Notes: generated by a model not told the origin, from the letters alone. Counted from the stretch's first letter, positions 1 to 15,682 are shown. The stretch: DNA of 64,000 nucleotides from Cyanobium gracile PCC 6307 (GCF_000316515.1 NC_019675.1:2319964-2383963), one strand, 5' to 3'. Made by a program: numbers and translations.

Positions 1-354
1 GGAGAGATGAGCCGCTTCCTGCTGGCGCTGAAAACCTGTCTGGCCGCGGCCGACCCCCACGTCACCCTGCTCTTCGATGAGATCGATGCGGGGGTGAGCG
101 GCCGTGTCAGCGGCGCCATGGCCCAGCTGCTGCGGCGCCTGGCCGAGCGGCGCCAGGTGTTCTGCATCACCCACCAGCCCCTGGTGGCCGCCGCGGCCCA
201 GCACCACTTCCGGGTCAGCAAGAGCGTCGAGGCGGGCCTCACCCACACGCGGGTGTCCCACCTGCGGGACACTCGCGAGCGCCAGGCGGAGCTGGCGGAA
301 CTGGCCGGCGGTGATTCCGGCGAGGCCCACAGCTATGCCGCCAGCCTGCTGGGG

Positions 355-2721
<2,367 letters not shown>

Positions 2722-2780
2722 CGGGATCCGTCATCGACACCACTCCCCACCCTGTGCAGGCCGCCGTGGCCGCGGCAGCG

Positions 2781-4790
2781 ATGACACCAACCTCAATGCC
2801 GGCATCGCCCCCGCCGGCTGACGGGCGGGAGTGGCTGGTCACCAACGGGCTGGGCGGTTATGCCATGGGCACGGTGGCGGGGCCACCCAGCCGCAGCTAC
2901 CACGGCCTGCTGATCGCGGCCCTGGCGCCGCCGGTGGAGCGCACCCTGCTGGTGAGCGGGCTGGAGGAGAGCGTGCGGGGGGTCGACGGGGACGCGGGGG
3001 GCTGCGGGCGGGAGCGGCTCGTGGCGTTCGCCCTCGAGGGCAGCGTGCCCCGCTGGCGCTACGCCTGGGGGGAGACCCTGCTGGAGAAGCGGGTGTGGAT
3101 GGTCCAGGGGGCGAACACCACCTACGTGAGCTACCGGCTGGTGCGCGGCGGCCCCCTCGACCTCACCCTGACCGCCTGCGTGCAGCACCGCTCGCACCAC
3201 GGCGGCGAGCGGCCGCGGCTCGACCTGGTGGCGCTGCCGATGGGGGTGGAGGTGCGGCCGGCGGCGGCGGCGCCGTTCTTCCTTGGCAGCGACCGCGGTG
3301 ACTGGCGGCTGGAGGATCCAGCCCGCTGGGTGGAGGGGATCCCCCTGGCGGCGGAGGCGGAACGGGGGCTGGCGAGCACGGCCGAGCACCTGCGGGCGGC
3401 CACCCTCACCGTGAGCCTGGGGCCGCTGGATCCCGCCGTCACCGTCGTGGCCAGCACCCATCGCGGCGCCTGCACCGATGGCGCACGGGCGCTGGGCGAG
3501 CGCCACGACCACGAACAGGCGCTGCTGCGCCGCTGGGAGGCCGCCCAGCCCGGCCTGGCGCCGGAGGCACCCGCCTGGATCCGCCAGCTGGTGCTGGCGG
3601 CCGATGCCTTTGTGGTGGAGCGGTCGATGGACGGTGCTTCTGGCCACCAGCCGGGCGCCTCGCTGATCGCCGGGTACCCCTGGTTCAACGACTGGGGTCG
3701 CGACACGATGATCAGCCTGGCGGGCCTGACCCTGGCGACGGGCCGCTGCGAGCGGGCCGAGCGCATCTTGCGCACCTACGCCGCCCATGTCAGCCACGGG
3801 CTGATCCCCAACAGCTTCCCGGACCGGGCCGACCAGCCCCTGGATCAGGGCGCCTACAACACGGTGGACGCCACGCTGTGGTTCTTCCAGGCCCTGGCGG
3901 AACACCGGACTGCCAGCGGCAGTGACGCCCTGGTGCGGGAGCTGTTCACCCGGCTGGAGGCGATCCTCGAGCAGCATGTGGCCGGCACCTGGTTCGGGAT
4001 CCGCATGGATCCGGCCGATGGCCTGCTGGGCGCCGGGGAGGGGCAAACCCAGCTCACCTGGATGGATGCCAAGCCCGGCGACCGGGCCATCACCCCCCGC
4101 CACGGCAAGGCGGTGGAGGTCAATGCTCTGTGGGTGAATGCCCTGGGGGCGATGGCGGGCTTCGCCCGGCTCACGGGGGCCGATCCTGGCCGCTGGCGGG
4201 CCCTGGCCGATCGGGCCGCGGCGGGCTTCCAGCGCTTCTGGAACCCCCGGATGGGCGGCTGCTTCGATGTCATCGACGGACCTTCGGGACGACCCGATGA
4301 CCGGCTGCGGCCCAACCAGCTGCTGGCCCTGTCGCTGCCGGAGCCCCTGCTCAGCCGAGCCCAGGCCACCAGCGTGCTGGCCCTCTGCGGCCGGCGCCTG
4401 CTCACCCGCCACGGGCTGCGCACCCTGGACCCCGCCGATCCCGACTACCGCGGCCACTACGGCGGTGACGCCCAGCGGCGGGATGGGGCCTACCACCAGG
4501 GGACGGTGTGGGCCTGGTGGCTGGGGCCCTTCGCCCGGGGCCATTTCCGCCTGCACGGGGATGCGCCGCGGGCCCTGTCCTACCTGGAGCCCATGGCCGA
4601 TCACCTGGACGCGGCGGGCGTGGGCAGCCTCAGCGAGATCTTCGATGGCGATCCCCCCCATGCTCCGCGGGGCTGCATCGCCCAGGCCTGGTCGGTGGCT
4701 CAGGTGCTCGCGGCCTGGACGGCGATCAGCGACGGATCGGCGGCGCTGGCACCGCTCAGTGGTGGAACCCCGAGGCCGTCGCCTCGCTGA
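2781..4790 (+). CDS. Amylo-alpha-1,6-glucosidase / glycogen debranching enzyme
   Basis: Cytoplasmic enzyme expected to hydrolyse alpha-1,6 branch points of glycogen. The N-terminal domain starts with [15 protein letters not shown] and RSYHGLL, the hallmark of bacterial GDE_N. The C-terminal (alpha/alpha)6 domain carries [17 protein letters not shown] near residue 300 and [13 protein letters not shown] near residue 570. A length near 670 residues fits the family. I chose ATG 2781; an in-frame GTG at 2754 would add nine residues, and neither has a convincing Shine-Dalgarno. It diverges from the P-type ATPase across a few dozen bases. Its last 35 bases overlap the convergent glutamate decarboxylase. 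Confidence 0.9.
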   Translation: MTPTSMPASPPPADGREWLVTNGLGGYAMGTVAGPPSRSYHGLLIAALAPPVERTLLVSGLEESVRGVDGDAGGCGRERLVAFALEGSVPRWRYAWGETLLEKRVWMVQGANTTYVSYRLVRGGPLDLTLTACVQHRSHHGGERPRLDLVALPMGVEVRPAAAAPFFLGSDRGDWRLEDPARWVEGIPLAAEAERGLASTAEHLRAATLTVSLGPLDPAVTVVASTHRGACTDGARALGERHDHEQALLRRWEAAQPGLAPEAPAWIRQLVLAADAFVVERSMDGASGHQPGASLIAGYPWFNDWGRDTMISLAGLTLATGRCERAERILRTYAAHVSHGLIPNSFPDRADQPLDQGAYNTVDATLWFFQALAEHRTASGSDALVRELFTRLEAILEQHVAGTWFGIRMDPADGLLGAGEGQTQLTWMDAKPGDRAITPRHGKAVEVNALWVNALGAMAGFARLTGADPGRWRALADRAAAGFQRFWNPRMGGCFDVIDGPSGRPDDRLRPNQLLALSLPEPLLSRAQATSVLALCGRRLLTRHGLRTLDPADPDYRGHYGGDAQRRDGAYHQGTVWAWWLGPFARGHFRLHGDAPRALSYLEPMADHLDAAGVGSLSEIFDGDPPHAPRGCIAQAWSVAQVLAAWTAISDGSAALAPLSGGTPRPSPR

Positions 4791-6153
4791 GGGCGTGGTG
4801 GCCGGGGTGGCTGGCGAAGACGTCGAGCGACTGGCGGATGTTCTCCAGCAGGAGATCGGCCAGATCGCGGCTGACGCCATGGCGCACCAGGATCCGCTGC
4901 ACGGTGATCCCCTCGCAGTGGGCCGGCAGGCTGTAGGCCGGCACCTGCCAGCCGTGCACCCGCAGGCGGTCGGCGAGGGCGTAGAGGTTGAAGTTCACCG
5001 CGCTTCCCTCCCGTTTCATCCAGCAGAGGGCGGGAATGCCCGCCTGATCCTCGCCGCCGAACAGGATCTCGAACGGCCCCAGCTTGGCGATCACCCGGGC
5101 CAGGTACTGGGCGGTGGCGTAACAGGCGGCGTGCACCTTGCGGTAGCCCTCCCGGCCCAGGCGCAGAAAGTTGTAGTACTGACAGACCACCTGGCCCCCG
5201 GGCCGGGAGAAGTTGAGGGTGAGATCGCGCCTGTTGCTCCCCAGGTAGTTCACCCAGAACACCATCTCCTCGGGCAGATCCCGTGACTGCCGCCACAGCA
5301 CCCAGCCCACCCCCAGGGGCGCCAGGCCGAACTTGTGGCCGGAGGCATTGATCGAGCGCACCCGCGGCAGCCGGAAGTCCCAGACCAGATCGGGGGCGCA
5401 GAAGGGCGCCAGGAAGCCGCCGCTGGCGGCATCCACGTGGATGGGGATGTCGAGGCCGGTGCGGGCCTGCAGGCCATCGAGGGCGGCCGCCAGCGCCTGC
5501 ACCGGCTCGTACTGGCCGGTGAAGGTGACCCCCAGGGTGGGCACCACGCCGATGGTGTTCTCGTCGCAGTAGCGCAGGGCCGCTTCCGGGCTGAGGATCA
5601 GCTGGTCGGGCTGCATCGGGATCTCCCGGAGCTCGATGTCCCAGTAGCGGCAGAACTTGTGCCAGCAGATCTGCAACGGCCCGGTCACCAGGTTGGGTCT
5701 GTCGCTGGGTTGCCCTTGTTGCTTCCGCTGCGCTCCCCAGCGGCGCTTCATCGCCAGCCCCGCGAGCTTGGCGGCCTCGCTGGAGCCGGTGGTGGAGCAG
5801 CCGATGGCGTCATCAACTGAGGGGGCATGCCAGAGATCGGCCACCATGCGGGCACAGCGGGCTTCGATCTCGGCGGTCTGGGGATATTCGTCCTTGTCCT
5901 CGATGTTCTTGTCGATGCACAGATCCATCAGGGCATGGACTTCGTCCTCCACCCAGGTCAGACAGAAGGTGGCCAGGTTCTGACGGGAATTGCCATCCAG
6001 CATCAGCTCGTCGCGGATCGCGGCGAACACGGCGCGGGGGTTGTGCTCCCTGCTGGGGAAATGGTTCTTCGGCAGCGTGACCGAGAGATCGGTGGATGAA
6101 GAGATGTCGTCCTCCAGGAAGTATCCGGCCGCCGCTCTGTCGTGGAGGGTCAT
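4756..6153 (-). CDS. gad: Glutamate decarboxylase
   Basis: 465-residue PLP enzyme converting glutamate to GABA and CO2, feeding the GABA shunt or acid tolerance. The PLP lysine lies in [12 protein letters not shown] (residues about 280-290), preceded by [14 protein letters not shown] with the cofactor-contacting Asp. [11 protein letters not shown] and the early [12 protein letters not shown] segment are typical of group II Gad. Length is normal for bacterial GadA/B. No gadC antiporter gene is adjacent, which points to the GABA shunt rather than an acid-resistance pair (inference). The 3' end overlaps the debranching enzyme gene by 35 bases. Confidence 0.92.
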   Translation of the reverse strand: MTLHDRAAAGYFLEDDISSSTDLSVTLPKNHFPSREHNPRAVFAAIRDELMLDGNSRQNLATFCLTWVEDEVHALMDLCIDKNIEDKDEYPQTAEIEARCARMVADLWHAPSVDDAIGCSTTGSSEAAKLAGLAMKRRWGAQRKQQGQPSDRPNLVTGPLQICWHKFCRYWDIELREIPMQPDQLILSPEAALRYCDENTIGVVPTLGVTFTGQYEPVQALAAALDGLQARTGLDIPIHVDAASGGFLAPFCAPDLVWDFRLPRVRSINASGHKFGLAPLGVGWVLWRQSRDLPEEMVFWVNYLGSNRRDLTLNFSRPGGQVVCQYYNFLRLGREGYRKVHAACYATAQYLARVIAKLGPFEILFGGEDQAGIPALCWMKREGSAVNFNLYALADRLRVHGWQVPAYSLPAHCEGITVQRILVRHGVSRDLADLLLENIRQSLDVFASHPGHHALSEATASGFHH

Positions 6154-6281
6154 CGATCGCAGCGGCGCTCACCTGGCCGGTTGAGGGCAGGAGCGGCCTG
6201 GCAGGACAGTTCCATCCGGACACTGCCCCCGCGCTGCACCCTTCGGCGACGGACAATGGAGACCTCACGCCTGAACCCGCC

Positions 6282-6848
6282 ATGGGTTCGCCCTCCGCAG
6301 CCCCGATGACCAGGGAGATGACCACGGAGGCGGCCTTCGCCCGCTTTGATGCCCTCCCCCCGGTGGAAATCGACGACCTGCTCGGGGCCTGGACGGGGGA
6401 GAGCGTCCCCACCGGCCATCCGCTCGACGGTGCCCTGGAGGCCTTCCACTGGCATGGGAAGCGTTTCGACAGCGCCGAGGAGGTCCATCCGCTGGTGTTC
6501 CGCACCCTCGGCGGCGGCCGCACCTGGCTGGAGCCGAGGGCCATGGGGCCGGGGCTGCGCCTGAGCGGGCGGGTGCCGATCCCGACCTCGCCGCTGGCCG
6601 GCCGCCTGTTCCAGCTGCTGCTGCCCCTGCTCAGCACCCGCCGCTCCCGGGCCCGGCTGCGGATGACCCGTTACCGCGGCGTGGTGAGCGCCACGATGCA
6701 GTACGACCACCTGCCCATCAACGATGTCTTCCGCCGGGTGGACGACGACACCGTGCTGGGGGTGATGGACCTCAAGGGCATGGAGATGCCCTTTTTCTTC
6801 CTGCTGCGCCGGGAAGGACCAGACCCGTCACAATCCGTTACGATTTGA
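6282..6848 (+). CDS. GXWXG / DUF4334 domain protein
   Basis: Roughly 188 residues. The N-terminal half shows LPPVEIDDLLGAWTG, the GXWXG motif, followed by the GHPLDG and WHGKRFD signatures. The C-terminal half (RMTRYRGVVSATMQYDHLP, then INDVFRRVDDDTVLGVMDLK) matches DUF4334. The two domains occur together in small proteins of unknown biochemical role in bacteria and plants. I chose ATG 6282; the frame is open further upstream to 6096, but that part overlaps the start of gad and looks non-coding. ATG 6306 is an alternative. It is transcribed in the same direction as the downstream SDR. Confidence 0.8.
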   Translation: MGSPSAAPMTREMTTEAAFARFDALPPVEIDDLLGAWTGESVPTGHPLDGALEAFHWHGKRFDSAEEVHPLVFRTLGGGRTWLEPRAMGPGLRLSGRVPIPTSPLAGRLFQLLLPLLSTRRSRARLRMTRYRGVVSATMQYDHLPINDVFRRVDDDTVLGVMDLKGMEMPFFFLLRREGPDPSQSVTI

Positions 6849-6909
6849 CCGAGGGAGGACGTCTCCGGATGACCGTTCTCCCCTGAACGCTTGTCGCCGT
6901 CTGATCACC

Positions 6910-7845
6910 ATGCGCTGGACCGCCGCCGACATCCCTGACCAGTCCGGCCGGATCGCCCTGGTCACCGGGGCCAACAGTGGCCTGGGTCTGGAAACCGCCC
7001 GCGCCCTGGCGGCCCGCGGCGCCACCGTGCTGCTGGCCTGCCGTTCCCTGGCCAAGGCGGAGCAGGCCCGCGAGGAGCTGCTCACCGCCGCCGCTTCCAC
7101 CGGCGCCCTCGACCTGCTGCACCTCGACCTGGCCGACCTGGCCAGCGTGGCCGCCGCCGCCGCCACCGTCGCCGAGCGCTACGGCCGCCTCGATCTGCTG
7201 ATCAACAACGCCGGCGTCATGGCGCCGCCCCGCCGCCTCACCCGCCAGGGTTTCGAGCTCCAGTTCGGCACCAACCACCTGGGCCACGTCGCCCTCACCC
7301 TCGCCCTGCTGCCCCTGCTGCGCGACCGCCCCGGAGCCCGGGTGGTCACCGTCACCTCCGGGGCCCAGTACTTCGGCCGCATCGCCTTCGACGACCTCCA
7401 GGGAGAGCGCCGCTACGACCGCTGGCGGGCCTATGGCCAGAGCAAGCTGGCCAATGTGATGTTCGCCCTGGAGCTGCAGCGGCGCCTGGCCGACCAGGGC
7501 AGCCCCGTCCTGTCCCTGGCGGCCCACCCCGGCTTCGCCCGCACCAACCTCCAGCCCGCCTCGATCGCCGCCACCGGCTCCTGGTTCGAGCCCCTCGCCT
7601 ACCGGCTGATGGATCCGCTCTTCCAGAGCGCCGCCATGGGGGCCCTGCCCCAGCTGTTCGCCGCCACCGCCCCCCAGGCCAGGCCCGGTGGTCACTACGG
7701 TCCCGACCAGTGGGGCGGCCTGCGGGGCTGGCCCACCGAGGTGCGCATCGCCCCGGCGGCCCTCGATGCCGACCAGTGCCGGCGCCTCTGGGACGTGAGC
7801 CTGGAGCTCTGCGGCGCCGCCGCCCCCCTGCCGGCCCTGGCCTGA
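6910..7845 (+). CDS. Short-chain dehydrogenase/reductase (protochlorophyllide-reductase-like SDR)
   Basis: 311-residue NAD(P)-dependent oxidoreductase. The Rossmann cofactor motif TGANSGLGLETA lies at residues about 20-31. LLINNAGVM follows at about 98, and the catalytic YGQSK sits near residue 175. The Arg just after LACR favours NADPH. The overall layout is that of the POR/retinol-dehydrogenase-like SDR group, but the sequence is not clearly the light-dependent POR itself, so substrate is left open. It lies between the DUF4334 gene and uvrA, all on the plus strand, with about 50-60 base gaps. Confidence 0.88.
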   Translation: MRWTAADIPDQSGRIALVTGANSGLGLETARALAARGATVLLACRSLAKAEQAREELLTAAASTGALDLLHLDLADLASVAAAAATVAERYGRLDLLINNAGVMAPPRRLTRQGFELQFGTNHLGHVALTLALLPLLRDRPGARVVTVTSGAQYFGRIAFDDLQGERRYDRWRAYGQSKLANVMFALELQRRLADQGSPVLSLAAHPGFARTNLQPASIAATGSWFEPLAYRLMDPLFQSAAMGALPQLFAATAPQARPGGHYGPDQWGGLRGWPTEVRIAPAALDADQCRRLWDVSLELCGAAAPLPALA

Positions 7846-7896
7846 GCCTGTCCCAGGGCCATCCCCCGTAGACTCATCGGCTGCCGACCGCCCCCC

Positions 7897-10875
<2,979 letters not shown>

Positions 10876-10878
10876 TCC

Positions 10879-11367
10879 ATGGCTGAACTCACCCCCGCCG
10901 CGGTCCTCTCCCAGGAGCAAGCGGCCCTGCTGCGCATCGTCTGCACCGTCGCCTGGGCCGACGGCGAATGCTCCAGGGCCGAGCGGGAGCTGCTGGCCGA
11001 CCAGGTGGCCACGCAGCTGCACGGCGACAGCCCCGACAGCCTCGCTGAAGCGCAGCTGGAGGCCTTTCTGGCCGAGCGGCTGCCAGTGGCGGGCCTGGAC
11101 GATCTGGTGACCCAGCTCCCCGGCTCCGACGACCGCCAGCTGGCCCTGAAGCTCAGCTACATGATGGTGCGCGTGGGCCGGCGCTCAGCGGAGGAGCCCA
11201 GCATCAACGCCCAGGAACGGGTGGCCTACCGCCAGCTGGTGGAGCTGCTGGGCCTGGAGGACGCCAGGATTCAGGAGATCGAGTGGGCGGCGGAGGCCGA
11301 CCTGCCGAAAAAGGAGGGGCTGGCCCAGCTGCTGGCCGAGCTCACCGCCGGCTGGCGCACCCCCTGA
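10879..11367 (+). CDS. TerB-like (tellurite resistance B) family protein
   Basis: 162-residue, mainly helical, acidic cytoplasmic protein. The segment LLRIVCTVAWADGECSRAE, with an acidic metal-binding-type loop after a helix, is characteristic of TerB/DjlA-like domains. The C-terminal half has a second helical segment (RVAYRQLVELLGLEDARI). TerB domains are linked to metal or stress responses, but no tellurite operon is present here, so the name only describes the fold. It starts three bases after uvrA and ends four bases before the convergent LCP gene, leaving no room for a terminator. Confidence 0.72.
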   Translation: MAELTPAAVLSQEQAALLRIVCTVAWADGECSRAERELLADQVATQLHGDSPDSLAEAQLEAFLAERLPVAGLDDLVTQLPGSDDRQLALKLSYMMVRVGRRSAEEPSINAQERVAYRQLVELLGLEDARIQEIEWAAEADLPKKEGLAQLLAELTAGWRTP

Positions 11368-11371
11368 GGCC

Positions 11372-12373
11372 TCAGGGCAGGGGCTCCTCGCCGCTGCCGC
11401 TGGGGTAGGCCTGGTTGCTGTCGGGCATCCAGTAGCTGAGGTCGTTGTGCCAGTAGAGCCGGCCGGGCACCCTCTGGGTGCTCAGCTTGGTCTTGCCGAG
11501 GGCGGACATCAGCTGGGTCATCTCGATCGGCGAGAGGTCGGTGACGATGTCGTTGCCGGCGATCTCCAGCAGGGCCGGCAGCTTGGCGATCGTGGCCGGC
11601 TGGGCCAGCTTGCTGAACACCTGGGCCATCACCAGCCGTTGGCGTTCCATCCGGCCCAGATCGCCCCGCTCGTCGTGACGGAAGCGCAGGAACCCCTCCA
11701 GGTCCTTGCCCTTCAGCAGCTGCCTGCCGGGGTAGAGGTCGATGTAGAGGCCCTGGGCGTTGTCGACGTAGTACATGCGCTTGGGCACATCCACCTCGAC
11801 GCCTCCGAGGGCTTCGGCCACCTTGTTGACGGCGTCGAGGTTCACCTTGAGGTAGCGCTCCACCGGGGTGGCCAGCAGGGTGCCCACTTCCGCCTTGGCG
11901 GTCTGGATGCCGCCGAGGGCGAAAAGGGAATTGGCCTTCACCACCCCCAGCTGGGGCGATTCGATGAAGGTGTCCCGCGGCACCTGGGTGATGTGGGTGA
12001 TGTCGCCATCGAGGCGCACGGTGAACATCACGTCGGTGTTCTCGCCGACGGCGTCGCGGCCGAGCACGAGGATCGGGCGGTTCTCGATCGTGAGGGGATT
12101 CAGCACCGCCCCGATGCCGCGCGAACTGGGAATCAGGCCGGCGAGGAACGGGGCGAGGCGCGCCGGCAGGGGGCCCGCCATCAAGGCTCCGACGGCCACA
12201 CCGATGCCGAAGGTGAGCAGGGGCCGACGCCGGGAGCGCTGCGGGGCCGGGGGCCGCTGCTTCGGATCGGGCCGGGTGCTGGTCTTCTCAGGCAGGGCCA
12301 CCGCTCCGAGTTCCCTCCTCTGCTGGGCTTTCCGGGAGCGAGAGAGCCTCGATGGTGAATGGGCCTGAGTCAT
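11372..12373 (-). CDS. LytR-CpsA-Psr (LCP) family protein
   Basis: 333 residues. A basic cytoplasmic N-terminus with RRR clusters is followed by one membrane anchor at about residues 50-72 and an extracytoplasmic LCP domain. Key LCP features are NRPILVLGRDAV, DVMFTVRLDGDITHITQVPRDT (the conserved Arg/Asp pair) and GVEVDVPKRMYY, then RFRHDERGDLGRMERQ. LCP enzymes transfer polyisoprenyl-linked glycans to cell-wall or surface acceptors, which fits the glycan genes elsewhere in the window. It is convergent with the TerB-like gene. Confidence 0.9.
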   Translation of the reverse strand: MTQAHSPSRLSRSRKAQQRRELGAVALPEKTSTRPDPKQRPPAPQRSRRRPLLTFGIGVAVGALMAGPLPARLAPFLAGLIPSSRGIGAVLNPLTIENRPILVLGRDAVGENTDVMFTVRLDGDITHITQVPRDTFIESPQLGVVKANSLFALGGIQTAKAEVGTLLATPVERYLKVNLDAVNKVAEALGGVEVDVPKRMYYVDNAQGLYIDLYPGRQLLKGKDLEGFLRFRHDERGDLGRMERQRLVMAQVFSKLAQPATIAKLPALLEIAGNDIVTDLSPIEMTQLMSALGKTKLSTQRVPGRLYWHNDLSYWMPDSNQAYPSGSGEEPLP

Positions 12374-12436
12374 TGTGCTACCCGGAGGGGCGCACCATAG
12401 GGCTTGAAGCGCCGAAAAACCAGTGGTGGCGACGGT

Positions 12437-13642
12437 TTAGCTGCTGGTCTGCACCTGAACGTGTGCGGCGGCCCCATCGGCGCGCCGGCGGGCCTCGGCC
12501 TCATCGGCGCCGCGGGCCAGGGCCACCCCCAGGCGTCGCCAGGGCCGGGCCTCCGGTTTGCCGAAGATCAGCACCTGGGTGTCCGGCACCGCCAGGGCCT
12601 GCTCCAGCCCCAGGTAGGTGGGGCTTCCGGCACCCGGTGCGTCGTCCGCTCCGGCCAGGATCACCCGGGAGGCCGCCGCTCCGAGGCTGCGGATCTCCGG
12701 GATCGGCAGCCCCAGCACCGCCCGCAGGTGCAGCTCGAATTCGTTCAGGTTCTGGCCCACCAGCGTCACCAGGCCGGTGTCGTGGGGTCGGGGTGAGAGC
12801 TCGGAGAACACCACCTCCTCGGTGCCGGGCTCGCCGCAGAGGAAGAACTCCACCCCGAACAGGCCGGCGCCGCCCAGGTCATCGGTGACGGCCCGGGCCA
12901 TCGCCTGGGCCGCCGCCAGCTGCTCCTCCCCCAGCCGGGCCGGTTGCCAGCTGCACTGGTAGTCACCCCGTTCCTGGATGTGGCCGATCGGCGGGCAGAA
13001 CAGGGTGGGGCCCTGCCACTGGCGCACCGTCAGCAGGGTGATCTCCAGGCCGAAGCGCAGGAACTCCTCCACGATCACCCGCGCCCCCTCGCCGCGGGCG
13101 CCGGCCATGGCCGCCTCCCAGGCGGCTTCGATCCCCTCGGGGCCCTGCACCACGCTCTGCCCCTTGCCCGAGGAGCTCATCACCGGCTTCACCACCACGG
13201 GCCAGCCCAGGGGCGCCGCCGCGGCCGCCAGTTCGGGGGCGCTTTCGGCGTAGTCAAAGCGGGCGGTGCGCAGCCCCAGTCCGCCGGCGGCCAGGTCACG
13301 GATGCGGTCGCGGTTCATCGTCACCGCCGTGGCCCGGGCGGTGGGAATCACCGTGAGGCCCTCCGCCTCCAGCTCGGCCAGGGCATCCACCGCCAGGGCC
13401 TCGATCTCCGGAATCACCACGTCGGGCCGATGGCGCCGCACCACCGCCTTGAGCTCGTCGGGGTCGGCCATGGCCACCACCTCGCTCACCTGCGCCACCG
13501 CCATGGCGGGGGCACCGGCGTAGCGATCGACGGCGATGACGCGGCAGCCGAGCCGCTGGGCGGCGATGGCCACCTCCTTGCCCAGTTCGCCGCTGCCCAG
13601 CAGCATCACCGTCCGCGGGAAGGGGGAAGGGCCTGGTGCCAT
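12437..13642 (-). CDS. purT: Formate-dependent phosphoribosylglycinamide formyltransferase
   Basis: 401-residue ATP-grasp enzyme that formylates GAR using formate and ATP in purine synthesis. The N-terminus has VMLLGSGELGKEVAIAAQRLG and VIAVDRYAGAPAMAVA, diagnostic of PurT rather than PurK. The ATP-grasp core contains VVKPVMSSSGKGQS near residue 155, and the C-terminal metal site is in FGVEFFL ... FSELSPRPHDTG near residue 280. The formate could come from PurU, encoded at 23.8 kb. No start other than ATG 13642 is obvious. Confidence 0.95.
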   Translation of the reverse strand: MAPGPSPFPRTVMLLGSGELGKEVAIAAQRLGCRVIAVDRYAGAPAMAVAQVSEVVAMADPDELKAVVRRHRPDVVIPEIEALAVDALAELEAEGLTVIPTARATAVTMNRDRIRDLAAGGLGLRTARFDYAESAPELAAAAAPLGWPVVVKPVMSSSGKGQSVVQGPEGIEAAWEAAMAGARGEGARVIVEEFLRFGLEITLLTVRQWQGPTLFCPPIGHIQERGDYQCSWQPARLGEEQLAAAQAMARAVTDDLGGAGLFGVEFFLCGEPGTEEVVFSELSPRPHDTGLVTLVGQNLNEFELHLRAVLGLPIPEIRSLGAAASRVILAGADDAPGAGSPTYLGLEQALAVPDTQVLIFGKPEARPWRRLGVALARGADEAEARRRADGAAAHVQVQTSS

Positions 13643-13703
13643 GTCTGGGGTGCGGATCAGGCGATCCTGACGCGGCGCGCGCCCCTTCCCCTAACGTGCC
13701 GCG

Positions 13704-13910
13704 ATGCCTGCGGCTCTCCCCGTGATCTCCCAGGGCTTCGGCCCCCTGGCCCCCCGAATCCTCGCCTTCAGCACCGCCGGTGACGCGGCCAACGGGTTGC
13801 TGCCCTTCGGCTGGAGCGTCTCTGACTTCCAGACCTGGACGCTGGTCTACCTCGGGGTGTCGTCCCTGGCCTTCGTGGTGGTGTGGCTGGTGGGGTACCT
13901 GCGCCGCTGA
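13704..13910 (+). CDS. Small single-pass membrane protein, unknown function
   Basis: 68 residues, with a hydrophobic helix near the C-terminus (WTLVYLGVSSLAFVVVWLVG) and a short basic end, LRR. The first 40 residues are neutral and moderately hydrophobic. The topology resembles the many small photosynthetic-membrane accessory proteins of cyanobacteria, but I recognise no named family. It sits alone between purT (divergent) and a minus-strand small gene, so it has its own promoter. Coding is inferred from the amphipathic, low-complexity-free sequence and free-standing position. Confidence 0.55.
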   Translation: MPAALPVISQGFGPLAPRILAFSTAGDAANGLLPFGWSVSDFQTWTLVYLGVSSLAFVVVWLVGYLRR

Positions 13911-13932
13911 GGGCCCTTGCTCTCCACGCACA

Positions 13933-13962
13933 GGGCTGGGCTCAGGGGGGGCTGGGCTCAGG
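13933..13962. repeat. Short tandem duplication, 14-base unit
   Basis: The unit GGGCTGGGCTCAGG occurs at 13933-13946 and again at 13949-13962. The second copy includes the stop codon of the minus-strand gene that ends at 13958. This is probably a replication slippage product in the gap between two convergent small genes. Confidence 0.6.
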
Positions 13963-14206
13963 CGCCGGGCTCGTCCAGCAGGGTGAGCTGGCTCTCGGCC
14001 GATTCCTCACTCACGAACCCGTAGGCCCCGAACACCGCCGGATCGGGGTGGGTGATGCGCTGCCCCTCCGGGTGCCGCTCCACCTGGAAACCCTCATCGG
14101 CCATGCGGCGCATCAGGGCCGCGGCCTCCTCCAACCGTGCCGCCATCGCCTCCAGGCTGGCGCAGTCGGCGGTGAGACCCGTTTCCTTCCAGGTGAAAAA
14201 CGCCAT
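13958..14206 (-). CDS. Conserved-looking small soluble protein, unknown function
   Basis: 82 residues, acidic, no membrane segment. A predicted helical middle (SLEAMAARLEEAAALMRRMADEGFQ) is followed by a short beta-type segment (VERHPEGQRITH). The sequence has normal amino-acid composition and a discrete start, MAFFTWKETG, unlike shadow frames in this GC-rich DNA. I do not recognise a named domain. It lies downstream of mraY on the same strand with a gap of about 60 bases, so it may share that transcript. Confidence 0.6.
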   Translation of the reverse strand: MAFFTWKETGLTADCASLEAMAARLEEAAALMRRMADEGFQVERHPEGQRITHPDPAVFGAYGFVSEESAESQLTLLDEPGA

Positions 14207-14266
14207 GGCCGAGGATGCGACGGAGCGGCGGGGGATCGCCAGGATCGGCGACAGGACTGCGGCTGC

Positions 14267-15343
14267 TCAGGGCAGCAGCACCAGCCCCACCAGCACCAGT
14301 ATCAGGCTGGCGCCCCAGAGACCGAGCACCACCTGCTGCTCCGGCAGTCCCCCGAGCTCGAAGTGGTGGTGCAGCGGTGCCATGCGGAACAGGCGACGCC
14401 CCTGGCCGTCAGGGCCCTTGGTGGCCTTGAAGACCCCCACCTGCAGGATCACCGAGAGGGATTCGGCCAGGAACACCCCGCCCATCAGCAGCAGGGGCCA
14501 GAGGCTGTCCGTGAGCAGCGCCACCGAGGAGAGGGCCGCCCCCATGGCCAAGGAGCCGGTGTCCCCCATGAACACCCGGGCCGGGTGGCGGTTCTGGCTG
14601 AGGAAGCCGAGCCAGCAGCCCGCCATGGCGGTGCAGAAGGCGGCCAGCACCGGATCGCCCCCGTGCCCCCGCAGCATCAGCTGCAGCCCCATGCCGGTGA
14701 ACACCACGGCACCGCAGCCCGCCGCCAGGCCGTCGAGTCCGTCGGTGAGGTTGGTGGCGTTGCTCTCGGCCAGAAACACGAACAGGGCCAGGGGCCAGAT
14801 CAGCAGCCCGAGGGTCAGCACCCGGCCGAAGGGCAGCCCCAGATCGCCGGGCACCCCGCCCCCCAGCCAGCCGCCCTGGTGGGCCCAGACCAGGAAGCCG
14901 ACGGCGGCCAGGGCCTGGAGCAGCAGCTTGCCCCGGGGGCTCAGGCCCGTGTTGGTGCGGCGGGTGAGGCTGCGCCAGTCGTCGACGGCGCCGATCGCCA
15001 TGTAGGCCAGGGTGACCGCCGCCACCGCCAGCGGGCGGGGATCCTGGGGGCTGATCAGCCCCCCCACCAGCACCCCCACGGGCACCACCAGCAGGCCCCC
15101 CATGGTGGGGGTGCCCGCCTTGCTGTGGTGGGCCTGGGGCCCCTCATCGCGGATTACCTGGCCGAGCTTCAGGGCCCGCAGCCGCGGTACTCCCAGGGCT
15201 GCCACACCGGCGCTGAACAGGGCCGCCACCACCAGCGGCAGGGTCAGCATGGAATTGGCCACCAGGACATCGCTGGCCAGGCAGGCGCCCAGCAGGATCA
15301 GGGCGAGCAGGGCCGCAGGGAGGCGGCCGTCGCGGGAGGCCAT
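14267..15343 (-). CDS. mraY: Phospho-N-acetylmuramoyl-pentapeptide-transferase
   Basis: 358-residue integral membrane enzyme making lipid I from UDP-MurNAc-pentapeptide and undecaprenyl phosphate. Catalytic and substrate motifs are present: [11 protein letters not shown], the aspartate pair in [31 protein letters not shown] and the [12 protein letters not shown] histidine cluster. About ten transmembrane helices are evident. No other mur/dcw genes are adjacent, in keeping with the dispersed cell-wall genes of cyanobacteria. Confidence 0.96.
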   Translation of the reverse strand: MASRDGRLPAALLALILLGACLASDVLVANSMLTLPLVVAALFSAGVAALGVPRLRALKLGQVIRDEGPQAHHSKAGTPTMGGLLVVPVGVLVGGLISPQDPRPLAVAAVTLAYMAIGAVDDWRSLTRRTNTGLSPRGKLLLQALAAVGFLVWAHQGGWLGGGVPGDLGLPFGRVLTLGLLIWPLALFVFLAESNATNLTDGLDGLAAGCGAVVFTGMGLQLMLRGHGGDPVLAAFCTAMAGCWLGFLSQNRHPARVFMGDTGSLAMGAALSSVALLTDSLWPLLLMGGVFLAESLSVILQVGVFKATKGPDGQGRRLFRMAPLHHHFELGGLPEQQVVLGLWGASLILVLVGLVLLP

Positions 15344-15377
15344 CGGAAACGCTGCAGGGTGAAGCCGGCGCGGGCCG

Positions 15378-15629
15378 TCAGTCCTCCCAGTCTTCCTCCG
15401 AGGGCTCGTCGGCCGGGTTGTAGTCCTCTTTCTCGCCCATCAGCGCCGACAGCTCCTCCTCCTCCACCGTGCTCACATCGGTGCTGGCGGTCTCCTCGTC
15501 GGCGACCAGGCGGCCGCTGGCCTCGAGCAGGCTCAGCAGATCGGGCTCATCCCGCAGCGGCAGCACCGGCGCCGGCTCGTTGCGCCGGTAGCGGGTCAGG
15601 GAGGGGTTGATGGTGTCGAGAATGCTCAT
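15378..15629 (-). CDS. DUF3134 family protein
   Basis: About 83 residues starting [20 protein letters not shown], then [20 protein letters not shown], the recognisable DUF3134 core known mainly from cyanobacteria. The C-terminal third is extremely acidic ([20 protein letters not shown] followed by PSEEDWED). I start it at ATG 15629 because family members begin close to the NPSL segment; the frame remains open to 15692. Function is unknown. It is divergent from the small membrane gene at 15683. Confidence 0.75.
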   Translation of the reverse strand: MSILDTINPSLTRYRRNEPAPVLPLRDEPDLLSLLEASGRLVADEETASTDVSTVEEEELSALMGEKEDYNPADEPSEEDWED

Positions 15630-15682
15630 GCCGTCAGGCTGGGTCGTCAAGGACCGACTCATCACTCTATCGCGCCGCCCCC

